Shown one piece after another: positions 6,556 to 12,881 of a stretch of DNA of 12,881 nucleotides. The stretch is from an uncultured Collinsella sp. (GTDB lineage Bacteria; Actinomycetota; Coriobacteriia; Coriobacteriales; Coriobacteriaceae): the NCBI GenBank assembly GCA_900545875.1, contig URAQ01000021.1, forward strand, positions 1 through 12,881, given 5' to 3'. Position 1 is the first letter of the stretch; the number at the start of each line of letters is the position of its first letter. Below the pieces are notes generated by a model that worked only from the letters and a program-made list of their open reading frames with translations, was not told the origin of the DNA and ran no database searches. Made by a program: the position numbers and the translations under genes.

Positions 6556-7113
6556 CTACCCTCTCCTCTTTTCACTCGAATCTTTGCTCGAGCCGTCGCT
6601 CGAGCCCTCGCTCAAATCGTTCGCGTCGTCTTTGCGCGGCAGGCGGCCGGCGACCGTCTCGCGCAGAGCACACCATTTATCCGCCAGGCACACAATCCAA
6701 GCCTCACGACACGTCGGCGGCACCGGCACCAGCGGAAACATATGCCGCACGATAATATTCCGTTCGCGCGACGTCAGCTCAAAATCTTCCTCCGCGCGCG
6801 CTAGGGCAAAAAACGGGTGGCGAAAGCCATGCAGCCGATGGCTTGGGTCGGGATCGTGCCAATCGTAGAGAAAGTAATCGTGTAACAAGGCTCCGCGCAG
6901 CAGCGAGGCACGGTCGATCGAAACACCGACGCGGCCCAGGCGCTCGGCAAAGGACAGGCTCGTCCGCGCTACCGAAGTCACATGTGCATAGACCGTCACG
7001 TCGCCATGCTGGATAAACTCGCGCGTCAGGTCCAAGCGGCCCGCCTGGGCGAGCTGGCGGGCGGCATCGTCGACCTCGTGCGCGATTTTCTCGGCACGAA
7101 CGGCATCGGACAT
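6556..7113 (-). CDS. HD-domain phosphohydrolase
   Basis: A 185-residue cytoplasmic HD-superfamily protein. It has a full set of metal-ligand candidates in order: His44, His78-Asp79 (LLHDYFLYDWH), His99, His124 (VRHMFPL) and Asp145 (LADKW), the pattern of HD enzymes that bind two metals. Such enzymes hydrolyse phosphate esters of nucleotides or related molecules; the substrate here is unknown. The last 20 or so residues are a low-complexity acidic and serine-rich tail (SEGSSDGSSKDSSEK) encoded by imperfect DNA repeats. The frame is open to 7158, but the ATG at 7113 is chosen because AAGGAGG lies four bases upstream. It is the first gene of a two-gene unit with the PF06541-type membrane protein; I recall this pairing from other Gram-positive genomes, suggesting a shared function. 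Confidence 0.82.
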   Translation of the reverse strand: MSDAVRAEKIAHEVDDAARQLAQAGRLDLTREFIQHGDVTVYAHVTSVARTSLSFAERLGRVGVSIDRASLLRGALLHDYFLYDWHDPDPSHRLHGFRHPFFALARAEEDFELTSRERNIIVRHMFPLVPVPPTCREAWIVCLADKWCALRETVAGRLPRKDDANDLSEGSSDGSSKDSSEKRRG

Positions 7114-7161
7114 GCTGCCTCCTTCCAGCGGCTCACGGCGGCAAGCCACGGCCTGCACGTA

Positions 7162-7213
7162 TTGAAAAAATCATCATCGAATCTATCAGTATGGCATCGG
7201 ACAAAACGTTTTG
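7162..7213 (+). promoter_or_regulatory. Possible promoter and palindromic operator in the divergent spacer
   Basis: TTGAAA (7162-7167) and TATCAG (7184-7189), 16 bp apart, could be a plus-strand promoter for the DXS-like gene. Just downstream is a perfect 12-bp palindrome CAAAACGTTTTG (7202-7213), well placed as an operator at the start site. The spacer separates divergent genes, so one site could influence both. The leader to 7341 would be about 145 bases. Confidence 0.35.
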
Positions 7214-7340
7214 CCCCACCAGTTGGCGAATTACCGCGCCGCCGTCACATATCAAACGCCAAAATGTGCGAGACTGTCTTGTGCAATTGTGTCGGCCGAG
7301 GGAGCGCCGGCACTCGATTCGCATGGAGTAACCCACAACG

Positions 7341-9122
7341 ATGCTGCTTACGCAAACGACAACGCCCGAGGACGTCAAGGCTCTTAATCGTGCCGAGCTC
7401 CCGCAGCTCTGCGACGAGATTCGCCACGCCATCCTCGAAAGCTCCGCCGCCGTCGGCGGGCACGTTGCCCCCAACCTGGGCGTCGTTGAGCTTACGGTCG
7501 CGCTCCATCGCGTGTTTAACTCCCCTATCGACAAGATTCTCTTTGACGTTTCGCACCAGACCTACGCCCACAAGGCGCTGACTGGGCGCGCGTACACTTA
7601 TATCGATCCGAAGCGCTTTGGCGAGGCCTCTGGCTTTGCCAATCCCGACGAGTCCGAGCACGACCTGTTCGCCATGGGCCATACCTCCACGTCGGTGAGC
7701 CTGGGCTGCGGCCTGGCGCACGCTCGTGACCTGGCGGGCGATGCGTACAACGTCATCACCATCATTGGCGACGGCTCGCTTTCGGGCGGCCTGGCGTTTG
7801 AGGGCTTCAACAATGCCGCCGAACTCGACAGCAACCTGATCATCATCGTCAACGATAACGACCAGTCCATCGCCGAGAACCACGGTGGCCTCTATCGCAA
7901 TCTGGCCGAGCTGCGCGCCAGCAACGGCACCTGTGAGCGCAACGTTTTCCGCGCGATGGGACTCGACTACCGTTATTTGGACGCCGGCAACGACGTGTTG
8001 GCCCTAGTCGACGCGCTGCAGGAACTGCGCAATATCGATCATCCCATCGTGCTGCACGTCTCCACCGCCAAGGGCAAGGGCTTTGAGCCAGCCCAAAACG
8101 ACCCCGAGCGCTGGCACCACGTGGGTCCGTTTGACATGGCGACCGGGCGCAAGCTCTGCCCGGGCCATCCGAGCGAGCCTGCGCCGCGCACCTACGCCGA
8201 CATTACGGGCGAGGCGCTCAGCGCCGCCATCGAGCGCGATCCGCAGGTCGTGGGCATCACGGCCGCCACACCCTACATCATGGGCTTTACACCCGAGCTT
8301 CGCGCCGCCGCCGGCAAACAGTTCGTCGATGTGGGCATTGCCGAGGAGCACGCCGTGACCTTTGCCACCGCGCTTGCGCGCTCGGGCGCCAAGCCAGTCT
8401 TTGGTGTGTACGGCACGTTTTTGCAGCGCGCCTACGACGAGCTGTGGCACGACCTGTGCCTCAACGACGCCCCCGCAACCATTTTGGTGTTTGGTGCGTC
8501 AATCTTTGGCACCACGTCCGAGACGCACCTTTCGTTCTTTGATATTTCCATGCTGGGCGGTCTTCCCAACATGCACTACTTGGCGCCGGCCTGCATGGAG
8601 GAATATCTGTCCATGCTGAGCTGGTCGCTCGACCACCGCGAGCATCCCGTGGCAATCCGCGTACCGGGCATCGGCCTGGTAAGCCGCCCCGACCTTGCGC
8701 CCGCCGAAGACACCGACTACAGCGCCGTTCGCTACAACGTGGTGCGTCAGGGCCGCGACGTTGCCGTGCTCGCGCTTGGCGATTTCTTTGAGCTGGGTGA
8801 GCGCGTGGCAAACCGCTTGGCCGCCGAGTACGGTATCGAGGCCACGCTCGTCAACCCTCGCTTTGCAGCCGAGCTCGACCGCAAGTTCCTCGACAGCCTT
8901 GCCGCCGAGCATCGCGTTGTCGTCACCCTCGAGGACGGCGTCTTGGACGGCGGCTGGGGTGAGCGCGTGGCATGTTATCTAGCATGCACGCCGTTGCGCA
9001 CGCGCACCTTCGGCATCGCCAAGGGCTTCCCCGACCGCTACGACCCCAACGAACTGCTCGCTCAAAACGGCATGACGGTCGAGAACATGGCCGCCGAAGC
9101 CGCAAGACTACTCAACGAGTAA
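7341..9122 (+). CDS. DXS-like thiamine-diphosphate enzyme (1-deoxy-D-xylulose-5-phosphate synthase family)
   Basis: A 593-residue transketolase-like enzyme, slightly shorter than the roughly 620-residue DXS. Automated annotation would call it dxs. The N-terminal domain has GGHVAPNLGVVELTVALH, DVSHQTYAHK, GHTSTSVS and the thiamine-diphosphate motif GDG (143-145) to NDND (171-174). The second domain has GIAEEHAVTF with the catalytic glutamate Glu335, and YGTFLQR (357-363). However, aligned to E. coli DXS, Arg420, Asp427 and Arg478 are replaced by Gly385, Thr392 and Gly443, while Tyr392, Arg398 and His431 are kept. Arg420 and Arg478 hold the phosphate of glyceraldehyde-3-phosphate in DXS, so the acceptor may differ. 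The start at 7341 has only a distant GGAG (12 bases), so initiation may be weak. It is a single-gene unit closed by a strong terminator. Confidence 0.85.
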   Translation: MLLTQTTTPEDVKALNRAELPQLCDEIRHAILESSAAVGGHVAPNLGVVELTVALHRVFNSPIDKILFDVSHQTYAHKALTGRAYTYIDPKRFGEASGFANPDESEHDLFAMGHTSTSVSLGCGLAHARDLAGDAYNVITIIGDGSLSGGLAFEGFNNAAELDSNLIIIVNDNDQSIAENHGGLYRNLAELRASNGTCERNVFRAMGLDYRYLDAGNDVLALVDALQELRNIDHPIVLHVSTAKGKGFEPAQNDPERWHHVGPFDMATGRKLCPGHPSEPAPRTYADITGEALSAAIERDPQVVGITAATPYIMGFTPELRAAAGKQFVDVGIAEEHAVTFATALARSGAKPVFGVYGTFLQRAYDELWHDLCLNDAPATILVFGASIFGTTSETHLSFFDISMLGGLPNMHYLAPACMEEYLSMLSWSLDHREHPVAIRVPGIGLVSRPDLAPAEDTDYSAVRYNVVRQGRDVAVLALGDFFELGERVANRLAAEYGIEATLVNPRFAAELDRKFLDSLAAEHRVVVTLEDGVLDGGWGERVACYLACTPLRTRTFGIAKGFPDRYDPNELLAQNGMTVENMAAEAARLLNE

Positions 9123-9123
9123 G

Positions 9124-9166
9124 AAAACCTCCGCAAGGGAAGCATCCCTGCGGAGGTTTTTGTTTT
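9124..9166 (+). terminator. Strong intrinsic terminator of the DXS-like gene
   Basis: AAAACCTCCGCA (9124-9135) pairs with TGCGGAGGTTTT (9149-9160), extended by an inner GGG/CCC stem with one bulged A and loop AAGCAT. TTTTTGTTTT follows. It begins one base after the stop codon. The A-rich 5' side would also work as a weaker terminator on the other strand. Confidence 0.92.
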
Positions 9167-9176
9167 CGCGACGCGA

Positions 9177-9237
9177 TTATCTCAATCTGTAACATCCAGG
9201 GCCCGAATTCCCGTCTAACTGTTACAGATCTAGATAA
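9177..9237. repeat. Palindromic repeat unit 1 of 3
   Basis: Arms 9177-9194 and 9220-9237 (18 bp, two mismatches), loop of exactly 25 bases. The core arm TCTCAATCTGTAACA is shared with units 2 and 3. This is the most diverged unit, with the mismatches in its right arm (TGTTACAGATCTAGATAA). Confidence 0.85.
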
Positions 9238-9258
9238 GATGTCTTAGTCCCAGACCTT

Positions 9259-9317
9259 TGTCTCAATCTGTAACAGATAGAGACCTTTTGGCCGTCCAGA
9301 TGTTACAGATTGAGACA
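9259..9317. repeat. Palindromic repeat unit 2 of 3
   Basis: Perfect 17-bp arms TGTCTCAATCTGTAACA (9259-9275) and TGTTACAGATTGAGACA (9301-9317), loop of 25 bases. The core begins 81 bp after that of unit 1. In RNA it would fold into a strong stem on either strand, but no T-tract follows. Confidence 0.9.
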
Positions 9318-9340
9318 TTCGAATTCCCCTGAAGAGAAAA

Positions 9341-9395
9341 TCTCAATCTGTAACAGTAAGAACCCATTTCCTCGTCTACCTGTTACAGATTGAGA
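9341..9395. repeat. Palindromic repeat unit 3 of 3
   Basis: Perfect 15-bp arms TCTCAATCTGTAACA (9341-9355) and TGTTACAGATTGAGA (9381-9395), loop of 25 bases with one further G-C pair at its base. The core begins 80 bp after that of unit 2. Confidence 0.9.
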
Positions 9396-9412
9396 CAAAG
9401 CAGCGAGACATG

Positions 9413-9452
9413 CCACCACATCTGCAAGAACCACCACAAAGGTGCCTGTCCC
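9413..9452. repeat. Short repeats and a dispersed-repeat-like motif before the ABC operon
   Basis: CCACCACA occurs at 9413-9420 and 9431-9438, 18 bp apart, followed by GGTGCCTGTCCC (9441-9452) and a T-run. From memory, a closely similar GGGACAGGCACC-type motif is common as an intergenic repeat in Gram-positive genomes; I cannot verify that here. No open reading frame with coding character covers this stretch. Confidence 0.35.
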
Positions 9453-9506
9453 TTTTTGGTAGGTAGAATAACCCATAAGGTAAGTATGTTTCTGAGTTAT
9501 TTCGTG

Positions 9507-9536
9507 TTGACCCATTTGAGCGCGATAGGGTATAAC
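9507..9536 (+). promoter_or_regulatory. Promoter of the amino-acid ABC transporter operon
   Basis: TTGACC (9507-9512) and TATAAC (9531-9536), each matching the sigma-70 consensus in five of six positions, are separated by 18 bp. Transcription would start near 9543, giving a leader of about 37 bases. The leader carries CTCAA/TTGAG (9541-9545, 9561-9565) just before the ribosome-binding site AGAAAGG. Confidence 0.75.
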
Positions 9537-9579
9537 TCTACTCAACCGCTAGGGATTTTATTGAGAAAGGTGTTCTACC

Positions 9580-10575
9580 ATGAGCAAGAACCTCTCCCAG
9601 CAGGTCGTTCTCGACCGCCGCGGCTTCGTTGCCGCCACCTTCGCAACCGTCGCCGGCCTTGGTCTTGCCGGCTGCTCCGACACCAGCACCGAGGCCGACA
9701 AGGGTTCCGCCGCCGGCTCTTCCAAGAGCTCCAATGATACCGAGGCTTCCACCACGCTCGACGCTAAGGCATTCGACAAGCTCGTCGACAACGGCCCCAA
9801 GGCCGATGACGACGCCATCGCCGCCAGCACCTGGGCCACGGCCGTTAAGGACGCCGGCGTCTTTAAGATCGGTGGCGTTCAGACCTCCACGCTCTTCTCC
9901 CTCCTCAACGAGAAAGACGGTCAGACCCGCGGCTTCGACGCCGGTATCGCACAGCTCCTGTCCAACTACATTCTGGGCGAGAACAAGGTCGAGATCACCC
10001 AGGTAACCTCGGACACGCGTGAGTCCGTCCTGCAGAACGGCCAGGTCGACGCCGTCTTCGCCACCTACACCATTACCGATGAGCGCAAGAAGCTCGTCTC
10101 CTTTGCCGGTCCCTACTACTACACCCAGCAGGCCATCCTGGTACTCGCCGATAACGACGACATCAAGAGCGTCGACGACCTGGCCGACAAGAACGTCGCC
10201 GTCCAGTCCGGCTCCAACGGCCCCGCCATCCTGGAGGAGTTCGCTCCCAAGGCCAGCCAGCAGGAGTTCAAGACCGACGAGGAGGCTCGTCAGGCACTCC
10301 AGCAGGGCCGCGTTGACGCCTACGTCATCGATAACAACATGCAGCAGAGCGCCCTGGTCCGCGAGCCCGGTAAGTACAAGATCGCCGGCAAGCCCTTCGG
10401 CAGCAAGGAGCCCTATGGCATCGGCCTGCCGCTCGATTCCGACGGTGTCGCCTTTGTCAACGACTTCCTTAAGAAGATCGAGGACGATGGCACCTGGACC
10501 GAGCTGTGGCAGATCTGCATCGGCGACCGTACGGGCGACACCAATGTTCCCGAGCTGCCCGAGATCGGCGCCTAG
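9580..10575 (+). CDS. Amino-acid ABC transporter substrate-binding lipoprotein (SBP family 3)
   Basis: A 331-residue extracellular solute-binding lipoprotein for a polar amino acid importer. The N-terminus has twin arginines (DRRGFV, Arg13-Arg14), a hydrophobic stretch and a lipobox LAGC with Cys32, so it appears to be a Tat-type lipoprotein signal. A Ser/Thr/Asp/Lys linker follows to about residue 55. The family 3 fold is seen in GFDAGIAQLL, the conserved TITDERKKLVSFAGPYY, and the hinge and second lobe SVDDLADKNVAVQSGSNG through GRVDAYVIDN and YGIGLPLDSD. The closest functional match I recognise is the glutamate/aspartate/glutamine class (GluB-like); exact specificity cannot be read. The ATG is preceded by AGAAAGG nine bases away. 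It is the first gene of a four-gene operon with its own promoter. Confidence 0.92.
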   Translation: MSKNLSQQVVLDRRGFVAATFATVAGLGLAGCSDTSTEADKGSAAGSSKSSNDTEASTTLDAKAFDKLVDNGPKADDDAIAASTWATAVKDAGVFKIGGVQTSTLFSLLNEKDGQTRGFDAGIAQLLSNYILGENKVEITQVTSDTRESVLQNGQVDAVFATYTITDERKKLVSFAGPYYYTQQAILVLADNDDIKSVDDLADKNVAVQSGSNGPAILEEFAPKASQQEFKTDEEARQALQQGRVDAYVIDNNMQQSALVREPGKYKIAGKPFGSKEPYGIGLPLDSDGVAFVNDFLKKIEDDGTWTELWQICIGDRTGDTNVPELPEIGA

Positions 10576-10663
10576 GCAGCGAGCCTGGTAACGGCCGCAA
10601 CGAAACCATACGGAAACGCATGATGCGCTTTATTGCGATAAACTGTTTCCTCACTGAGTTGTC

Positions 10664-10696
10664 GGGGCTTCCGTACACACGGGAGCCCCTTTCCTT
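10664..10696 (+). terminator. Hairpin with U-rich tail between binding-protein and permease genes (partial terminator or mRNA stabiliser)
   Basis: GGGGCTTCCGT (10664-10674) pairs with ACGGGAGCCCC (10679-10689) through 11 pairs, one a G-U, with loop ACAC, followed by TTTCCTT. It ends 17 bases before the permease start. In many ABC operons such a hairpin lowers permease expression and protects the binding-protein mRNA. I see no clear promoter downstream of it. Confidence 0.75.
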
Positions 10697-10713
10697 ATCG
10701 GCGGGAGGTCCGC

Positions 10714-11373
10714 ATGAGTCTCTCCGAACTCTGGTCGCTCTATGGCCAGAACTATATCGACGCGCTGCTAGCAACTTGGAGCATGACGCTTGAGTCGTTT
10801 GCCATCGCCATGGTGCTGGCCGTCGCCGTCACCGTAATGCGCGTGTCGCCGCTCAAGCCGCTGCGCGTCTTTGGCGACCTGTATGTCCAGGTCTTCCGTA
10901 ACATCCCCGGCATCGCGCTGCTCATCATCGTCGTCTACGCACTGCCGCCGCTCAAGGTCGTCCTGCCCTACCGCACCTGCGTTATCGTCGCCACGGTCCT
11001 CTTGGGCTCGGCCTTTGGCTCCGAGAACTTTATGAGTGGCATCAACACCGTTGGCGTCGGTCAGGTCGAAGCCGCACGTTCGCTCGGCATGAGCTTCAAT
11101 CGCATCCTCGCCAAGATCGTGATTCCGCAGGCACTGCGCTCGAGCGTGCTGCCCATGACCAACCTCTTTATCGCCGTCATGCTCACCACCGCGCTCGGCA
11201 GCCAGGTGCCGCTTAAACCGCAGGAGCTCACTGGCGTGGTGAGCTACATCAATACCCGCTCGCTCGGCGGCGTCGCCGCGTTCTTTATCTCGGCGCTCGG
11301 CTACCTGGGCACGGCCTTTGTGGTGAGCCACATTGGCAACTACATCGATAAGAAGGTGAGGATCCTCCGATGA
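10714..11373 (+). CDS. Amino-acid ABC transporter permease (first)
   Basis: A 219-residue inner-membrane permease of the HisM/GlnP class (type I ABC importer fold), one half of the transport channel. It has about five membrane spans, beginning TWSMTLESFAIAMVLAVAVT, and the cytoplasmic EAA loop starting at Glu119: EAARSLGMSFNRILAKIVIP, which docks onto the ATPase. The N-terminal YVQVFRNIPGIALLIIVVYALP is the typical early motif of this class (usually FRGTPLL). GGGAGG stands five bases before the ATG. The next gene overlaps its end by 4 bp (ATGA), so the two permeases are translated together and presumably form a heterodimer, as in GluC-GluD. Confidence 0.92.
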   Translation: MSLSELWSLYGQNYIDALLATWSMTLESFAIAMVLAVAVTVMRVSPLKPLRVFGDLYVQVFRNIPGIALLIIVVYALPPLKVVLPYRTCVIVATVLLGSAFGSENFMSGINTVGVGQVEAARSLGMSFNRILAKIVIPQALRSSVLPMTNLFIAVMLTTALGSQVPLKPQELTGVVSYINTRSLGGVAAFFISALGYLGTAFVVSHIGNYIDKKVRILR

Positions 11374-12203
11374 GCAAGCATTCCTCCCCTGCACTTACCA
11401 TGCGCGATGCGCTCTACGAGGCTCCCGGCCCCAAGATGCGCGCCAAGATTCGCATCGGCACCGCCATTTCGCTCGTTGCCGTGGCCGCGCTCATCGCTCT
11501 GGTACTGCAGCGCTTTTATGTGACCGGTCAGCTTTCGGTCCACTATTGGTATTTCTTTACGCACCTCACCACCTGGAAGTTCTTGCTTGCCGGTTTTGAA
11601 GGCACCGTTAAAGTCGCGTGCACCGCCGGCGCCATCGCGCTGGTGCTGGGCTTAGCCCTTATGCTCGGCCGTACCAGCGACATTAAGCCGCTGCAGCTGG
11701 TCTGCCGCGTGCTCACCGATTTTTTCCGTGGCGTGCCGAGCCTGCTGTTCATCTACTTCTTCTTTTTGGTGCTGCCCCAGTACAAGATTGCGCTGCCGTC
11801 GTTTTGGATGCTCACGCTCCCCGTCGCGCTCGCTGCAGCCGGCGTGCTTGCCGAGATCTTCCGTGCCGGCGTCAACGCCGTACCGCGCGGGCAGGTCGAG
11901 GCGGCCCAGGCGCTCGGTCTCTCCAAGGCTAAAATCACCTTTAAAATCGTATTGCCGCAGGCTATTCGATTTATCATTCCGTCGTTGATTTCACAGCTCG
12001 TGGTCGTAGTCAAAGACACCACCGTCGCCTACGTGGTGAGCTACCCCGACCTCATGCAAAACGCCCGCGTGCTCATTACCAACTACGACGCTCTCGTGTC
12101 GGTCTACCTGGTAATCGCGGTCATCTATATCCTCATCAACGTCGCGATTAACAAGGCTGCTGTCTACGTTTCGCACAAGACCGGCGCGACCATCATCCGC
12201 TAA
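11370..12203 (+). CDS. Amino-acid ABC transporter permease (second)
   Basis: A 277-residue permease, partner of the preceding one. It is longer because of an N-terminal cytoplasmic extension of about 25 residues (MSKHSSPALTMRDALYEAPG) and an extra membrane span, as in GluD-like proteins. The class motif FFRGVPSLLFIYFFFLVLP and the EAA loop from Glu177 (EAAQALGLSKAKITFKIVLP) are intact, with an extended C-terminal span ending near INKAAVYVSHKTG. Its start overlaps the previous stop codon in ATGA. The only ribosome-binding site is GAGG in the self-complementary GAGGATCCTC just upstream, suggesting reliance on translational coupling. Confidence 0.92.
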   Translation: MSKHSSPALTMRDALYEAPGPKMRAKIRIGTAISLVAVAALIALVLQRFYVTGQLSVHYWYFFTHLTTWKFLLAGFEGTVKVACTAGAIALVLGLALMLGRTSDIKPLQLVCRVLTDFFRGVPSLLFIYFFFLVLPQYKIALPSFWMLTLPVALAAAGVLAEIFRAGVNAVPRGQVEAAQALGLSKAKITFKIVLPQAIRFIIPSLISQLVVVVKDTTVAYVVSYPDLMQNARVLITNYDALVSVYLVIAVIYILINVAINKAAVYVSHKTGATIIR

Positions 12204-12239
12204 CGCTTTACCATTTCGAGTCATAAGGAGCCGAGCACC

Positions 12240-12881
<642 letters not shown>

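Noticed and set aside
7323..7331. Two-codon leader ORF (ATG GAG TAA) just before the DXS-like gene
   Set aside because: It has no ribosome-binding site of its own and is too short to distinguish from chance; it merely contains the only GGAG near the start codon.
7245..7883. Minus-strand open frame at the 5' part of the DXS-like gene
   Set aside because: It overlaps conserved DXS-family sequence, has no ribosome-binding site and no recognisable domain.
9177..9395. CRISPR array
   Set aside because: Repeats alternate in orientation, the 25-base loops are related to one another rather than unique, and no cas gene is nearby.
11355..11364. Self-complementary GAGGATCCTC at the start of the second permease, as an RNA switch
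   Set aside because: A 10-base palindrome has no loop to fold within one RNA; translation coupling through the ATGA overlap explains the start well enough.
10768..11394. Minus-strand open frame opposite the first permease
   Set aside because: Antisense shadow; the product is rich in His, Arg and Asp, typical of a reversed membrane-protein gene.

Overview
The window looks like chromosome from a high-GC member of the Coriobacteriia, most like Collinsella. This is an inference from GC-rich coding sequence, codon usage, a Tat-type lipoprotein signal on a binding protein, amt-glnK gene order and palindromic intergenic repeats. No rRNA or marker gene is present to confirm it. Genes at 1-7113 are all on the minus strand; genes from 7341 to the end are all on the plus strand. 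The two groups diverge from the 7114-7340 spacer.

Minus-strand half, by increasing coordinate: the N-terminal part of a TetR-family regulator (cut by the window edge); a Cof-type HAD phosphatase; an MFS drug-efflux-like transporter with its TetR-family repressor gene upstream, separated by a spacer with two near-identical TetR-type operators and an intrinsic terminator; a PII signalling protein (glnK) downstream of an ammonium channel gene (amt); and a tightly coupled pair made of an HD-domain phosphohydrolase and a PF06541-type membrane protein. The MFS gene is visibly more AT-rich than its neighbours and may have been acquired.

Plus-strand half: a stand-alone thiamine-diphosphate enzyme of the DXS/transketolase family with a strong terminator; a 457-bp gene-free stretch with three homologous 57-bp palindromic repeats at an 80-bp period; then a four-gene polar amino-acid ABC importer (lipoprotein binding protein, two permeases, ATPase) with a clear promoter and a hairpin/attenuator after the binding-protein gene. 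The ATPase runs off the window end.

Most of the window is nutrient uptake and nitrogen physiology. The points most worth a second look are the palindromic repeat array, the DXS-like enzyme that lacks the residues binding the glyceraldehyde-3-phosphate phosphate in real DXS, the PII protein without its modifiable Tyr51, the operator/terminator layout of the TetR-MFS locus, and an inverted repeat around the tetR promoter that could block translation of read-through RNA. I see no convincing new defence or mobile system.
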